Assembly: GCA_018666055.1 (NCBI GenBank)
Contig: JABJAS010000055.1
Coordinates: 1 to 9,014, forward strand
Length of the DNA: 9,014 nt
Direction: 5' to 3'
Source: Halieaceae bacterium
GTDB lineage: Bacteria > Pseudomonadota > Gammaproteobacteria > Pseudomonadales > Halieaceae
The translations under genes were made by a program, and so were the position numbers. The notes under the pieces were generated by a model. It was not told where the DNA came from and searched no databases. It saw nothing but the letters and a program-made list of their open reading frames with translations. Below, one piece after another: positions 8,310-9,014 of the stretch. Position 1 is the first letter of the stretch; every line of letters begins with the position of its first letter.

Positions 8310-8872
8310 AGTGGTTGCTCAACTGCTTCTTCTGGCAGCTCAATGCCCACTGACAACGTAAAGTGAGTCGCTTGTGTGCCGGAGTCGGGGGTCGCCTGCA
8401 CCGCATCTAAGCTCGGCGCTTGCAGCCAACGTGACGCTTCCAAGCGGCGCATGAGACTTGAGACCCGGTTGTTCGATTCTGCAATGCCCTCAATCGAGAC
8501 GATTTGAGCGTCGGTCTGCAGTGAGGTATAAAAAACGCCCTCGGGCACCGTTCGTACCAGCTGATCCAACAGCCTGACAATGACTGGCCGATTGCCCTGT
8601 AACGCTTGTATCACCCTCATTCGGTCTATCAGTCGATTGCGCTTAAGCTGAAGATCTCTGATCTCAGCGACCTCCTGATCAAGGAGTTTGATTTGGGTGG
8701 TCAGCTTCTGATTACGCATCTCCTGATAAGCGATCTGATTGCTGACAACCGCATCCCAAAACCAGACTGACAGCACAGCGATGAAAGCGGACCCACACAA
8801 GCCCGTCAAAAATTGCTGGCGACGCGCCTCGCGACGCGTTTTGCGCCAGGGCAATAAATTGATATTAGCCAT
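8306..8872 (-). CDS. pilN: Type IV pilus inner-membrane protein PilN
   Basis: PilN is the bitopic inner-membrane partner of PilO, and its N-terminal tail docks into cytoplasmic PilM. The 188-residue product starts MANINLLPWR; the INLLPWR motif (4-10) is the PilM-binding signature. A basic stretch (KTRREARRQQ) precedes one membrane helix at about 21-43. A coiled coil follows at about 45-92, and then a periplasmic ferredoxin-like domain with TVPEGVFYTSL (108-118) and the IEGIAESNNRVSSLMRRLE region. The ATG at 8872 has GGAGA (8884-8880) 7 nt upstream and overlaps the end of pilM by 8 nt. It shares a 4-nt overlap with pilO downstream. Confidence 0.96.
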   Translation of the reverse strand: MANINLLPWRKTRREARRQQFLTGLCGSAFIAVLSVWFWDAVVSNQIAYQEMRNQKLTTQIKLLDQEVAEIRDLQLKRNRLIDRMRVIQALQGNRPVIVRLLDQLVRTVPEGVFYTSLQTDAQIVSIEGIAESNNRVSSLMRRLEASRWLQAPSLDAVQATPDSGTQATHFTLSVGIELPEEAVEQPL

Positions 8873-9014
8873 CGTTGAGTCTCCGCATCGCCAAGCCGCA
8901 GGCCACCATCATCGCTGGCGCGTCTCTAGCAAGCGCTTGTGCGTTGACACGGGACGCCACAGACATACCGGCAAAAGGATTGGCAATGATGGTGGGGGTA
9001 GATAGGCGTTTTGA
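8865..9014 (-). CDS. pilM: Type IV pilus assembly ATPase-like protein PilM, C-terminal end only
   Basis: This is the last 49 codons plus the TAA stop (8867-8865) of a gene that begins beyond the window. The translated tail contains IANPFAGMSVASRVN and then APAMMVACGLAMRRLN, which closely match the C-terminus of PilM, the cytoplasmic actin/FtsA-like protein. PilM binds the PilN tail and links it to the motor ATPases. Its position immediately before pilN, with an 8-nt overlap, confirms the call. ATP-binding motifs lie outside the window, so their integrity cannot be judged. Confidence 0.93.
   Translation of the reverse strand, partial: SKRLSTPTIIANPFAGMSVASRVNAQALARDAPAMMVACGLAMRRLNDG

Noticed and set aside
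1..9014. Search for a defence island, mobile element, CRISPR array, tRNA or unknown multi-gene system
   Set aside because: The whole window is accounted for by recognised housekeeping and type IV pilus genes in a conserved order; no repeat array, integrase, transposase or unexplained stretch over 123 bp was seen.

Overview
The window is an ordinary, compact, housekeeping-type chromosomal segment of a gammaproteobacterium, with every supported gene on the minus strand. Read in the direction of transcription (from position 9014 down to 1) the order is pilM (3' end only), pilN, pilO, pilP, pilQ, aroK, aroB, then gltB (5' portion only). This is the conserved pilMNOPQ-aroKB cluster known from Pseudomonas and relatives, followed by the large subunit of glutamate synthase. 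Mixed codon use and a GC content that looks mid-50s by eye (not counted) would fit a marine gammaproteobacterium of the Cellvibrionales/Halieaceae kind, but that placement is only a guess. Gammaproteobacteria as a class is well supported by protein motifs and gene order.

Region 4989-9014 encodes the type IV pilus alignment complex and secretin. It comprises the tail of cytoplasmic PilM, the inner-membrane pair PilN and PilO, the lipoprotein PilP, and the outer-membrane secretin PilQ. The genes overlap or nearly touch: 8 nt for pilM/pilN, a 4-nt ATGA for pilN/pilO, 11 nt for pilO/pilP, and a 17-nt gap before the preferred pilQ start. Together they build the envelope-spanning channel through which the pilus is extended and retracted.

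Region 3298-4986 holds shikimate kinase (aroK, GTG start 2 nt after the pilQ stop) and 3-dehydroquinate synthase (aroB). Both act in the pathway to chorismate and aromatic amino acids, and both keep all the catalytic residues I could check. No terminator or convincing promoter is visible between pilN and aroB, so they probably form one transcription unit.

Region 1-3174 is the first 1058 codons of gltB, open in one frame without interruption up to the window edge. The 123-bp gap between aroB and gltB contains a good sigma70-type promoter candidate and a possible hairpin just upstream of the gltB start. The damX/SPOR-domain gene that usually sits after aroB in Pseudomonas and E. coli is missing here.

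I found no CRISPR, mobile element, tRNA, rRNA, phage or defence-type gene, and no convincing undescribed system. The most useful second-look items are the gltB leader, the absent damX, a small N-terminal insertion in AroB and the choice of pilQ start.
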